Source: a bacterium (GTDB lineage: Bacteria; Cyanobacteriota; Sericytochromatia; S15B-MN24; UBA4093). Taken from it: 64,000 bases of DNA. A model generated the notes under the pieces. That model saw only the letters and a program-made list of their open reading frames with translations, had not been told where the DNA came from and searched no databases. The translations under genes and the position numbers were made by a program. Positions 53,776 through 62,108 of this stretch are shown here, in pieces. Location: assembly GCA_017744355.1 (NCBI GenBank), contig JAGIBK010000002.1, positions 293,001 through 357,000 of the forward strand. Reading direction: 5' to 3'. Every line of letters starts with the position of its first letter. Positions within the stretch are counted from its first letter, which is position 1.

Positions 53776-54600
53776 ATGTTCTACCAACCAAAGACGGTTG
53801 AGGAGGCGCTCGCAATCAAGGCTGAATTGGGCCTTGGCGCGCGCTTCGTGGCAGGCGGGACCGATGTGGTGGTCCAGATGAAGAAGGGGCGCCTCTCGCT
53901 TGAACGCGTGATCGACCTGAGCCGCCTGGGTGATCTAACCGAGGCCCGCCTCGAAGACGACGTGTGCTACGTCGGCGCTCTCTGCGCCCACCGCACCCTC
54001 GAAACCTGGCCCATCCCGGTGCTCGCTGATGCGGCCCGCCAGGTGGGCGGCCCGCAGATTCGCAACCGAGGGACCGTGGGCGGCAATGTCGGCACCGCAA
54101 GCCCCGCAGGCGACGTCTCGGTTGCGCTGCTCGCCTTGGACGCGTCGATCGACCTGATGAGCGTGCGCGGCACCCGGACCCTGCCGTTGCGCGAGTTTTT
54201 CGTCGGCGTCGGCAAGACGGCCATCGAGCCGGATGAGTTGATCGTCGGCTTCCGCTTCCGCCGCCCCAAGGCGAGCGGCTTCTACAAGAACGGCAAGCGT
54301 AACTCGGTCGCCATCTCGGTGGTTTGCGCCGGGGCCTCCGTGTGGGAAGACGGCTCGGTCGCCATCGCCCTGGGCTCGGTCGCCCCCACGCCCCTGCGCC
54401 TGACGGGCACCGAGGCGTTCCTGCGCGAGCGCGGCCTCGGCGCCGAGGCGATCGCCGAAGCCGCCCGCCTTGCGACCGAAGAGGTCCGTCCCATCACCGA
54501 CCATCGCGCTTCGGCCGACTATCGCCGGGCGGTCTCGGGGATCGCCGTCAGCCGCTTGCTCACCCAGCTTCAGGGAGGTGCCCATGTCGCTCTCGTCTAA
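53776..54600 (+). CDS. Molybdenum hydroxylase, FAD-binding medium subunit (xanthine dehydrogenase family)
   Basis: 274 residues from the ATG at 53776 (SD GAGGAG). FAD motifs: RFVAGGTDVVVQMKKG and GGPQIRNRGTVGGNVGTASPAGDVSVALLAL (in parts), followed by a CO-dehydrogenase flavoprotein C-terminal domain. It carries electrons from the Fe-S clusters to NAD or another acceptor. Its 3' end overlaps the next gene by 17 bases. Confidence 0.95.
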   Translation: MFYQPKTVEEALAIKAELGLGARFVAGGTDVVVQMKKGRLSLERVIDLSRLGDLTEARLEDDVCYVGALCAHRTLETWPIPVLADAARQVGGPQIRNRGTVGGNVGTASPAGDVSVALLALDASIDLMSVRGTRTLPLREFFVGVGKTAIEPDELIVGFRFRRPKASGFYKNGKRNSVAISVVCAGASVWEDGSVAIALGSVAPTPLRLTGTEAFLRERGLGAEAIAEAARLATEEVRPITDHRASADYRRAVSGIAVSRLLTQLQGGAHVALV

Positions 54601-55120
54601 CCCGTCCGTTCCCGCGAGCCTGGGCGACGACCAGGCGACGTACCCCTTGAGCTTCACGCTCAACGGCAAGCCGACCGAGGCCCAGGTCCACCCGCTTTCG
54701 ACCCTGCTCGAAGTGGTGCGCGAGGACCTTCGCTACACCGGCACCAAGGGCGCCTGCCACGAGGGCGAGTGCGGCTCCTGCACGGTCCTGGTGGACGGTG
54801 TGCCCATGAATTCGTGCCTGATCCTGGCGCCTCAGGCCCAGGGCGCCGAGATCGTGACGGTCGAGGGCCTTGCCGACGGCGAGACGCTGGATCGGGTCCA
54901 GGAGGCCTTCCTCGCGTGCGGCGCGGTCCAGTGCGGCTACTGCACCCCGGGCCTGCTCATCTCGGCCAAGGCCTTCCTCGAAAAGTGTCCGGATCCCACC
55001 CCCGAAGAGGTTCGCAAGGGGATGGAGGGTAATATCTGCCGCTGCACGGGCTACATGAAGGTCGTGGATGCGGTGGTGCAGGCCGCCAAGTCGAGCAAGG
55101 GAGGCTGCCATGCTGAGTAA
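54584..55120 (+). CDS. Molybdenum hydroxylase, 2x[2Fe-2S] small subunit
   Basis: 178 residues, ATG after GGGAGGTGCCC. A plant-ferredoxin-type cluster (GTKGACHEGECGSCTVLVDG and NSC) and the alpha-helical second cluster (GAVQCGYCTPG ... GNICRCTGY). An N-terminal extension of about 20 residues precedes the fold. It shuttles electrons between Mo cofactor and FAD. Confidence 0.96.
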   Translation: MSLSSNPSVPASLGDDQATYPLSFTLNGKPTEAQVHPLSTLLEVVREDLRYTGTKGACHEGECGSCTVLVDGVPMNSCLILAPQAQGAEIVTVEGLADGETLDRVQEAFLACGAVQCGYCTPGLLISAKAFLEKCPDPTPEEVRKGMEGNICRCTGYMKVVDAVVQAAKSSKGGCHAE

Positions 55121-57380
55121 CACCATGGGGCCGGTGGGCACCAGCGTCCGCCGCAACGACGCCCAGGGCAAGGTGACGGGTGAGACCCAGTACGGCGGGG
55201 ACCTCGCGGGCCCCGACGCCCTGCACGTGGCGGTCCTGCGCAGCGAGCACGCTCACGCCGAGATCCTGGGCATCGATACGACTGCTGCCGAGGCCCTGCC
55301 CGGGGTGGTCGCGGTCTACACCGCCAAGGACGTGCCCGGCACCAACACCCACGGCCTGATCACCCGCGATCAGGAGCTGATCGCAAGCCGCTTCGTCCGC
55401 TACACCGGCGACGCGGTGGCCGTGGTGGTCGCCGAGACCGCCAAGATCGCTCACCGCGCTCTCAAGCTGATCAAGGTCGACTTCAAGCCCCTGCCCGGCG
55501 TCTTCTCGATCGACGAAGCGCTCGCCGAGGGCGCCCCCAAGGTCCACCCGGGTGGCAACGTGATGGCCCGCCAGCCCATCCGTCGCGGCGACGCCAAGTC
55601 GGCCATGGCGAGCGCTCATGTCACGGTTGAGGCCACCTACGAGACCCAGGCCGTCGATCACGCCTTCCTCGACATCGAGGCCGGCATGGCCTTCATGGAC
55701 GGCGACGTCCTCACCATCCACGCCTCGGGTCAGTGGGTCCACGAGGAGCAGCGCCTGCTTGCGATCGCCCTCGGCCTGCCCCTCGAGAAGGTTCGCTGCG
55801 TGCAGCCTGCGACCGGCGGCGCCTTCGGCGGTCGCGAGGACCTGGGCATCCAGCTCTACCTGGCGCTCGCCGCCCTCAAGACCGGCCGCGTGGTGCGCCA
55901 GGATTACGACCGTGCCGAGTCCATGACCGCACGCCACAAGCGCCATCCCCTGCGCATCCACTACAAGCTGGGCGCGGACAAGGACGGTAACCTGGTCGCG
56001 GCCGACGTCACGGTCTATACCGAGAAGGGCGCTTACGCCTCGACCGGCATCGCCGTCATGCGTAAGTCCGCAAGCCACGCGACCGGCCCCTATCGCGTGC
56101 CCAACATCAACGTGGACGTGATCGGCGTCTTCACCAACCACAACCCCAACGGCGCCATGCGCGGCTTTGGCGCGGCCCAGATGGCCGTCGCCTACGAGGG
56201 GGCCATCGACCTCTTGGCTGACAAGCTCGGCATGGACCGCCTCGAGATCCGCCGCAAGAACCTCGTCCGCAACGGCGACATGGTCACGACCACCCAGATC
56301 GTGCCGGTGGCGACCGCCGTCGAGTGCATGGAGGAGGCCCAGCGCCGTATCGGCTGGGAGAACCGCAACTACGAGACCGGCAAGCCGCACCTCAAGCGCG
56401 GCTACGGCATCGCGACCATCTGCTTCGGTCTTGGCTACGGCGGCGGCTTCCCTGACGCCTCGCGCGCCAGGGTGCGCTTCGCCGAGGACGGCGTCCTCGA
56501 GCTCTACACCGGCGCGGTCGAGGTGGGCCAGGGCCTGACCACGGCCATGGCGCAGATCGCAGCCCAGGAGTGCGGCGTGCCGGCCGAGTCGGTCCGGGTC
56601 ATCTGGGCGGACACCGCGCGGACTCCCGAGTCGGGCTCGAGCTCGGCGACCCGCCAGACCTACTTCACCGGCTCGGCGGTGCGCCTGGCCGGCGCCGAAC
56701 TCAAGCAGCAGCTTCTGGACATCGCAGCCGCGATGACGGAAACCCACTGGGACGAGCTGACCCTCAGTAATGGCTTCGTGGTCGGCACGCACCTCGAACC
56801 GGGCCGTATCTCGGTGGCCGACGTGGTGGCCGAGGGCCGCAAGCGCGGATACTCCCTGGAGGCGTCGGCGCTCTTCAAGCCGAACACGGTGCGTGAGGGC
56901 GACGACGGCCTTTCGCCCCTCTCGTTCATCACCTACCTGTTCGGTAGCCACGCCTGCTCGGTCTTGGTGGACATCGAGACGGGCGAGGTCCAGGTCGAGA
57001 AGATCGTGGCCGTCCACGACGTGGGCAAGGCCATCAACCCGCAGCTCGTGACGGGCCAGATCGAGGGCGGCGTCACCCAGGGGCTCGGCATGGCCCTGAT
57101 GGAAGAGGTCGTGCGCCGCGAGGGCAAGATCCTCAACCCGGGCTTCACCGACTACATCCTGCCCACCATGGTGGACGTGCCCGTGATCGAGGCGGTGGGG
57201 CTCGAACACCCCGACCTGGGCGGCCCCTACGGGGCGCGTGGCGTCGGCGAGCCTCCGCTCATCGGGACGCCGCCCGCGATCCTCGCAGCGATCGCGGATG
57301 CCATCGGCACCCAGGTGACGCAGCTGCCCGCGACCCCCGAGCGCGTCTGGCGTGCTATGCAGGAGAAGGCGAAGTCTTGA
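55110..57380 (+). CDS. Molybdenum hydroxylase, large catalytic subunit (xanthine dehydrogenase-like)
   Basis: 756 residues, ATG after GGGAGGCTGCC. N-terminal hammerhead domain (about 1-130), then Mo-cofactor domains with QWVHEEQRLLAIALGLP, TGGAFGGRED, NPNGAMRGFGAAQM, VEVGQGLTTAMAQIAAQECG and the catalytic Glu in GARGVGEPPLIGTP. The CoxL loop AYRCSFR is absent, so it is not aerobic CO dehydrogenase. A purine or N-heterocycle hydroxylase is most likely, and a nearby deaminase-type amidohydrolase supports a purine-related role. Overlaps xdhC by four bases. Confidence 0.93.
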   Translation: MLSNTMGPVGTSVRRNDAQGKVTGETQYGGDLAGPDALHVAVLRSEHAHAEILGIDTTAAEALPGVVAVYTAKDVPGTNTHGLITRDQELIASRFVRYTGDAVAVVVAETAKIAHRALKLIKVDFKPLPGVFSIDEALAEGAPKVHPGGNVMARQPIRRGDAKSAMASAHVTVEATYETQAVDHAFLDIEAGMAFMDGDVLTIHASGQWVHEEQRLLAIALGLPLEKVRCVQPATGGAFGGREDLGIQLYLALAALKTGRVVRQDYDRAESMTARHKRHPLRIHYKLGADKDGNLVAADVTVYTEKGAYASTGIAVMRKSASHATGPYRVPNINVDVIGVFTNHNPNGAMRGFGAAQMAVAYEGAIDLLADKLGMDRLEIRRKNLVRNGDMVTTTQIVPVATAVECMEEAQRRIGWENRNYETGKPHLKRGYGIATICFGLGYGGGFPDASRARVRFAEDGVLELYTGAVEVGQGLTTAMAQIAAQECGVPAESVRVIWADTARTPESGSSSATRQTYFTGSAVRLAGAELKQQLLDIAAAMTETHWDELTLSNGFVVGTHLEPGRISVADVVAEGRKRGYSLEASALFKPNTVREGDDGLSPLSFITYLFGSHACSVLVDIETGEVQVEKIVAVHDVGKAINPQLVTGQIEGGVTQGLGMALMEEVVRREGKILNPGFTDYILPTMVDVPVIEAVGLEHPDLGGPYGARGVGEPPLIGTPPAILAAIADAIGTQVTQLPATPERVWRAMQEKAKS

Positions 57381-58225
57381 GCACCAGCCGGGAAACTCTC
57401 GAACACTTGCTTCCCTACCTGCAGGGCGACCAGCCGGTCGCGCTCGTGACCATCGTGGGGTCGAGCGGCTCGATCCCCAACGCGGTCGGGGCCAAGATGG
57501 TCGTCGACGCCGCTGGGAACCGGCTTGCCGGGACCATCGGCGGCGGCGAGATCGAACGGGAGGGCGAGCGCCTCGGGGCCGAGGCGATCGCCGCCGGCAA
57601 GAGCAAGATGGGCTCCTACCACCTCACGGAGAAGCACGCCCACGGGATCGGGATGATGTGCGGCGGGACGGTCCACCTCTTCATGGAGGTCTACGCCCCG
57701 GCCACGCGCCTGGTCCTGGTGGGGGCGGGTCACGTGAACATCGAGGTGGCGCGCTTCGCTCGCCATCTCGGCATCGCGGTGACGGTCATCGACGAGCGGC
57801 CTGAGTGGGCGAGCGTCGAGCACTACCCCGACACCGAGATCATCCCGTACCGCGCCGCCGAGGGGATGAAGCGTCGCGAATGGAAGGCGAGCGACTACCT
57901 CATCATCGCGACGGCCGACGCCGACACCGAGTCGCTGCGCACGGCCATCGACCTGCCCTGCCGGTACGTGGGGCTGGTCGCGAGCAAGCGCAAGACCGTC
58001 CAGATCCTCAAGAACCTGGAGGCCGAGGGCTTGGACCTGTCGGGGCTGAAGCCCAGGCTGCGATCGCCGGTGGGCCTCGATCTCGGCGGCAAATCGCCGG
58101 CCGAGGTCGCCCTCTCGATCGTGGCCGAGATCCAGGCCGATCGCAACGGGCGTGACGCGCGATCCCTCTCGTTCGTCGAGCGGATCGTCCCCAGGGAAAA
58201 ATCCAAGGAAACGGCCGAGGCATGA
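57377..58225 (+). CDS. xdhC: XdhC-family molybdenum cofactor maturation factor
   Basis: 282 residues from TTG at 57377 (overlap TTGA with the large subunit, SD AGGAG). XdhC proteins bind Mo cofactor, guard its sulfuration and hand it to the hydroxylase. The N-terminal XdhC/CoxI domain (VALVTIVGSSGSIPNAVGAKMVV, GTIGGGEIER, MMCGGTVHLFMEV) and C-terminal Rossmann domain (RLVLVGAGHVNIEVARFARHLG, VGLVASKRKT) are both present. Confidence 0.94.
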   Translation: MSTSRETLEHLLPYLQGDQPVALVTIVGSSGSIPNAVGAKMVVDAAGNRLAGTIGGGEIEREGERLGAEAIAAGKSKMGSYHLTEKHAHGIGMMCGGTVHLFMEVYAPATRLVLVGAGHVNIEVARFARHLGIAVTVIDERPEWASVEHYPDTEIIPYRAAEGMKRREWKASDYLIIATADADTESLRTAIDLPCRYVGLVASKRKTVQILKNLEAEGLDLSGLKPRLRSPVGLDLGGKSPAEVALSIVAEIQADRNGRDARSLSFVERIVPREKSKETAEA

Positions 58226-58800
58226 TCGCCCCTGAGCGCGTCGCGGCCGTCGTGACCGCGGCGGGCTTCTCGTCGCGGATGGGAAGCCCCAAGGCGCTGC
58301 TCGACTGGCATGGCAAGCTATTGTTGCAGCATCAGATGGATGCCCTGGCCGAAATCGGTCAGGTCGTCGTGGTCCTGGGCCATGAGGCCGAGCGCATTCA
58401 TTCGCATCTGCGAGCCGGAGCTAACTGTCGGGTGGTGCTCAACCCGGACTATCCCGAGGGGCGGGCTTCTTCCCTGCGACGGGGATTCGAGGCGATCGCT
58501 GCCTCGCCCGAGGCCGTGCTCGTGATTGGTGTGGACCAGCCCTTCGCGCCCGAAACCCTCACGTCGCTCTTGGCGCAAATGACCGCCGAGACGACGATCG
58601 TTCTTCCGACCTCTGCCGGTCGCCGCGGGCACCCGGTCCTTTTTGCCGGGGCGTTGCTCAACGAGTTGCGAGGGATCACCGAAGAAGGCGAAGGCCTGCG
58701 CGCCGTTGTGCGGCGCCACCCGGTGCGCGAGGTGCCGGTGAACGATCCGTTCTGGGACCTGAACCGTCCCGAGGACTACGCTCGAGCCCTTCAAGCTTGA
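58222..58800 (+). CDS. mocA: Molybdenum cofactor cytidylyltransferase (MocA-like)
   Basis: 192 residues, coupled to xdhC by ATGA. The loop VVTAAGFSSRMGSPKALLDW is the MocA-type nucleotidyltransferase motif; GVDQPFAPETL, GRRGHPVLF and DLNRPEDY fit. It would add CMP to give the dinucleotide cofactor used by xanthine-dehydrogenase-type enzymes, consistent with being last in this operon. Confidence 0.9.
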   Translation: MIAPERVAAVVTAAGFSSRMGSPKALLDWHGKLLLQHQMDALAEIGQVVVVLGHEAERIHSHLRAGANCRVVLNPDYPEGRASSLRRGFEAIAASPEAVLVIGVDQPFAPETLTSLLAQMTAETTIVLPTSAGRRGHPVLFAGALLNELRGITEEGEGLRAVVRRHPVREVPVNDPFWDLNRPEDYARALQA

Positions 58801-58804
58801 AAGC

Positions 58805-58836
58805 GCATCCCCCGCCCCATCAGGGGCGGGGGATGC
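58805..58836. terminator. Terminator between mocA and the MerR-type gene
   Basis: A 14-bp perfect stem GCATCCCCCGCCCC (58805-58818/58823-58836), loop ATCA, between convergent genes. No strong T tract. Confidence 0.7.
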
Positions 58837-58841
58837 GGGTA

Positions 58842-59606
58842 TTACGAGCGCTTGGCTTCTTGCGCGTCGGCGTAGACGTGCATCGCTCGCTGCATGAACG
58901 CTGCCAGGCCGGGCTTCACCTTGTCGTAGGTCTCGGTGAAGCGAGGATCCGCGACGTACATGTCGCCGAGGCCGCGGAAGATCTCAGGGGTCAGGCTGTA
59001 GAAGCGCTCGTTGATCATCTGCCACCAGCGCCCCACGCCTTCTTGGACGATCGGATCCGCGGGGTCGCGGTCCATGAGCGAGGCGAGGTTCTCCGATATC
59101 GCTTGCAACTCGGTCTTGATGTCGAGCCAGTCGCCCTTGGTGTACTTGGCGCTGCGCTCCTCGCTTTCCTTCCAGGCGTTCGACTGGCCCCAGCGGGCCT
59201 TGGCCTCTTCGCGGTATTCGACGAGCTTGGAGTCGTTGAAGGCCTCGAACATCGCGTCGTTCTTCATTTGCTTCCCACTTTCGAGTGCGCCGATCGACTC
59301 GTCGACCGACTGGATGAGGGCATGGAGGCGGCGCTGTTTCTCAATCAGCAGTTGCTTGTGCGTGAGCAGGGCCTGCTTCCGGTCAAAGTCCGGACGATCG
59401 ATGATTTGCTTGATCTCTTGCAGGCTGAACCCCAGTTCGCGGAAGAACAGGATCTGCTGCAAGCGTTCGAGTTCGTCATCCCCGTAGTGCCGGTAGCCCG
59501 CGGGGCTCACCGACGCCGGTTTGAGTAGGCCGATTTCGTCGTAGTGGTGCAGGGCGCGGGTGCTGACCCCTGACAACTCGGCGACGGCTTTGACGGTGTA
59601 GGTCAT
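58842..59606 (-). CDS. MerR-family regulator with TipAS-type ligand domain
   Basis: 254 residues from the ATG at 59606 (SD GGAGGTGAG); a longer frame to 59690 crosses the promoter. N-terminal winged helix MTYTVKAVAELSGVSTRALHHYDEIGLLKP, coiled coil to about 110, then a TipA-S domain (about 115-250; MFEAFNDSKLVEYREEAKARWG, YVADPRFTETYDKVKPGLAAFM), which in relatives binds thiopeptides or other hydrophobic drugs. Its own promoter has the 19-bp spacer characteristic of MerR control, so it is likely autoregulated. No drug pump sits beside it except the EamA transporter 1.5 kb away. Confidence 0.92.
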   Translation of the reverse strand: MTYTVKAVAELSGVSTRALHHYDEIGLLKPASVSPAGYRHYGDDELERLQQILFFRELGFSLQEIKQIIDRPDFDRKQALLTHKQLLIEKQRRLHALIQSVDESIGALESGKQMKNDAMFEAFNDSKLVEYREEAKARWGQSNAWKESEERSAKYTKGDWLDIKTELQAISENLASLMDRDPADPIVQEGVGRWWQMINERFYSLTPEIFRGLGDMYVADPRFTETYDKVKPGLAAFMQRAMHVYADAQEAKRS

Positions 59607-59626
59607 CTCGCTCACCTCCAAGAACG

Positions 59627-59657
59627 AAGCTAAGCTATCCCGTAACGTGAGGGTCAA
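59627..59657 (-). promoter_or_regulatory. MerR-type promoter with 19-bp spacer
   Basis: TTGACC (59652-59657), a 19-base spacer containing CTCACGTTACGGGA, TAGCTT (59627-59632). The over-long spacer and imperfect CACGT-TACG dyad are the expected MerR operator. Confidence 0.7.
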
Positions 59658-59668
59658 CCCTTCGCTTG

Positions 59669-59710
59669 AAAAAAAACGAACAGCCTGCATGCCGAAGCAA
59701 AACAGGCTGT
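59669..59710 (-). terminator. Terminator of the amidohydrolase transcript
   Basis: Stem ACAGCCTG/CAGGCTGT (59680-59687/59703-59710), then on the minus strand a run of eight U (59676-59669). It directly abuts the MerR promoter. Confidence 0.8.
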
Positions 59711-59733
59711 CGTCACGGGCGATAGGGGGCCGA

Positions 59734-61089
59734 CTAGCGGGCGCCGACCGTGCTGGCGCCGACCCTGCTCAGGACGCGAGCCAGGGCGTTCGGGACCTCG
59801 GCGAGGACCTCGGCCTCGTCGAAGGTGAGCAGCTTCGAGTCGCGGAAGACCATCCGACCGTCGACCATGGTCATGCGCACGTCCGAGGTGCGGGCCGCGT
59901 AGACCAGCTGAGAGTAGATGTTCTCATCGACGCTCGGCGCGATGTGCGCTCCGCTGAGGTCTACGGCGACCACGTCCGCGCGCTTGCCCACTTCGAGGCT
60001 GCCCAGCTCGTGCTCCTGGCCGATGGCCCGGGCCCCAGCGAGGGTGGAGAGCTCGAAGACTTGGGGCGCCGGCATGCTGGTCGGGCCGTGGATCGGCTTC
60101 TGGATGAGGGCCGCAAGGCGCATCTCCTGGAAGCCGTCCAGGTTGTTGTTGCAGGGGGCGCCGTCCGCGCCGATCGAAACGTGGATGTCGCGCGAGAGCA
60201 GATCGGGGATCTGGGCGATGCCCGAGCCCAGCTTCAAGTTCGAAGAGGGGCAGTGCAGGACCTTGGTGCCAGTGCGCGCCAGGATCTCCTTCTCGGCCTC
60301 GTCCAGCCAGATGCAGTGGGCCAAGAGCAGGTTGGGGCCGGCGAGGCCCAGGTGTTCGAAGTAGGCCACGTTGCGCATGCCGCGCTCGCGCATGACCAGC
60401 GCGATCTCGTCCTCGTTCTCCGAGGCGTGGGTGTGCACCAGCACGTTGTAGTGGCGGGCCGCGTCCCCCACCTTCCGCAGCAGCTCCTCGGTGCAGGAGA
60501 CGGCGAAGCGCGGGGCGAAGGCGTAGCGGATGCGCCCTTCGTCGGCGCCGTGCCACTTTTCGAGCAGGCGGATGCTCTCGTCGAGCGACTCCTGGGTGTC
60601 CTCCATCAAGCTCGCGGGCACCCCGCCGCCCACGTCCATCATGACCTTGCCCACGTGGGCGCGGATCCCCGACTTCTCGATGGCGCGGATGGCGCGCTCG
60701 GTGTGGTGGACGGTCTCCATGTCCACGATGGTCGTGGTGCCGCCCCGCAGCAGCTCGGCGATGCCGAGGTAAGCGGAGGTCTCCAGCGAGTCGGGGTCGT
60801 GACCGCCCTCGTAGGGCCAGATCCGGTCCTTGAGCCAATCGAGCAGCAAGAGGTCGTCTGCCAGGCCGCGGAAGAGGGTCTGGCAGAGGTGGATGTGGGT
60901 CTGGATGAGCCCCGGGATCAGGGTGAGGCCCTGGCAATCGATCACCTGGGCATCGGGCGAAGCTACAAGCTCGGGGCCGATGGCCGCGATGCGGCCGTTC
61001 TCGACGAGCAGGTCGCCGCGGAGGATCTCGCGTCGCGCGTTCATGGTGACGAGGCGCGCGTTCTTGAAGAGGGTGGTCGAGCGTTGCAT
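59734..61089 (-). CDS. Amidohydrolase of the Atz/Trz group, 5'-deoxyadenosine deaminase-like
   Basis: 451 residues, ATG after GGGAGAAATCC. Metal-dependent TIM-barrel deaminase: PGLIQTHIHLCQTLFRGLADDL (HxH), LVHTHASENEDE, LLAHCIWLDEAE and the metal Asp in VSIGADGAPCNNNL. The QTHIHLCQTLFRG and TTTIVDMETVHHTE stretches are those of 5'-deoxyadenosine, S-adenosylhomocysteine or related purine-nucleoside deaminases; guanine deaminase is an alternative. Together with the Mo hydroxylase it would fit purine salvage or breakdown, and a 5'-deoxyadenosine role would suit the radical-SAM enzymes in the window. Ten bases downstream of the EamA transporter. Confidence 0.88.
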   Translation of the reverse strand: MQRSTTLFKNARLVTMNARREILRGDLLVENGRIAAIGPELVASPDAQVIDCQGLTLIPGLIQTHIHLCQTLFRGLADDLLLLDWLKDRIWPYEGGHDPDSLETSAYLGIAELLRGGTTTIVDMETVHHTERAIRAIEKSGIRAHVGKVMMDVGGGVPASLMEDTQESLDESIRLLEKWHGADEGRIRYAFAPRFAVSCTEELLRKVGDAARHYNVLVHTHASENEDEIALVMRERGMRNVAYFEHLGLAGPNLLLAHCIWLDEAEKEILARTGTKVLHCPSSNLKLGSGIAQIPDLLSRDIHVSIGADGAPCNNNLDGFQEMRLAALIQKPIHGPTSMPAPQVFELSTLAGARAIGQEHELGSLEVGKRADVVAVDLSGAHIAPSVDENIYSQLVYAARTSDVRMTMVDGRMVFRDSKLLTFDEAEVLAEVPNALARVLSRVGASTVGAR

Positions 61090-61099
61090 GGATTTCTCC

Positions 61100-62023
61100 C
61101 TAAGAGTGGCCGGTGGTGTCGAGAGCGGGCGCGATCGCCTTGGCGCGCCAGGGCACGAGATCGGAGGCGAGCCCCGCGATCACGAGGGCGATCCCTGCGG
61201 CCTGCAGCGGGGTGGGCCGCTCGCCGAGGACGACGAAGGCGGCCCCCAGGCCGAAGAGGGGGGTGAGGTAGGCGAAAGCGCCTGCCTTGGCTGCGGGCAT
61301 CTTGGTGAAGCCCCAGTACCAGAGGGCGTAGGCCAGCGCGGTGCAGGCCACGGCGATGAAGAGGATCGCCCCCCAGGTAGAGGGCGAGAGGGTGCCGAGC
61401 ACCCCGGGTAGCCGGGTTGCGGGCAGCAGCGGCAAGAGGCCGATCGTGACCGCCCACAGGCCGATGGCGAGCGAGAAGAGGGGTGGCACGGCCCGGTTGA
61501 CGATCTTGCTGAGGATCCCGCCCAGGGCCATGAAGAAGGGAGCGCCGAGCAGGAGCAGAGGCCCCAAGAGCGAGGCGCCGCCCACGGCTCCTTTGCTCGC
61601 AACGACGAGGGCGACCCCCGCGAACGCGACCACCAGGCCGACGACCCGGCGGGCAGGGATGTGCTCGCCGTACACCAGGCGCGCCAGGATGGCGGTGAAG
61701 ATCGGGCTGGTCGACACCAGGACGCCGGCGAGGCCCGCCGGGGTGCCCAGGCTCTGGCCGTAGGTCAGGCAGAGATTGAAGCCCGCGAGCCCCGAGAGGC
61801 CCGTCAGGAGCGAGAGCCCGAAAATGCGCGGGGTGAGGCTTCGGAAGTGGCGTCGGGCGGTGAAGAGGAAGGGGGTGAGGCAGAGGCTTGCGATCGCGAA
61901 GCGCAGCACCATGACCTCGGCGGGCTGGAGCTGTCTTAGGGCGATCTGGTTCGCGGTGTAGCTCTGGCCCCAGAGCAGGGTCACGGCGACCAGCGCGACG
62001 ATGGAAAGCGCTTGAGCGTTCAC
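61100..62023 (-). CDS. EamA/DMT-superfamily transporter
   Basis: 307 residues from GTG at 62023 with AAAGGGGC upstream. Ten predicted membrane helices in two EamA repeats: VTLLWGQSYTANQIALRQLQP opens the first, and LLLLGAPFFMALGGILSKIV the second; AFAYLTPLFGLGAAFVVLGERPTPLQAAGIALVIAG (in parts) closes it. Metabolite exporter or importer of unknown substrate. Likely co-transcribed with the deaminase, so a purine or nucleoside product is possible. Confidence 0.9.
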   Translation of the reverse strand: MNAQALSIVALVAVTLLWGQSYTANQIALRQLQPAEVMVLRFAIASLCLTPFLFTARRHFRSLTPRIFGLSLLTGLSGLAGFNLCLTYGQSLGTPAGLAGVLVSTSPIFTAILARLVYGEHIPARRVVGLVVAFAGVALVVASKGAVGGASLLGPLLLLGAPFFMALGGILSKIVNRAVPPLFSLAIGLWAVTIGLLPLLPATRLPGVLGTLSPSTWGAILFIAVACTALAYALWYWGFTKMPAAKAGAFAYLTPLFGLGAAFVVLGERPTPLQAAGIALVIAGLASDLVPWRAKAIAPALDTTGHS

Positions 62024-62055
62024 GTTTGCCCCTTTGCAAACACGAGGACGGTCAA

Positions 62056-62101
62056 GCGCAAGGCCGGAAAGGGCAAGTGGTCGCCCTTCCCGGCCTTGCG
62101 C
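62056..62101 (-). terminator. Hairpin after the acyl-CoA dehydrogenase gene
   Basis: A 19-base arm pair with one mismatch (62056-62074/62083-62101), eight bases past the stop. U-poor 3' flank. Confidence 0.65.
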
Positions 62102-62108
62102 GTGCGGC

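Noticed and set aside
54957..57209. Minus-strand frame of 750 codons opposite the Mo hydroxylase large subunit
   Set aside because: The plus strand holds all catalytic motifs; the antisense frame has none.
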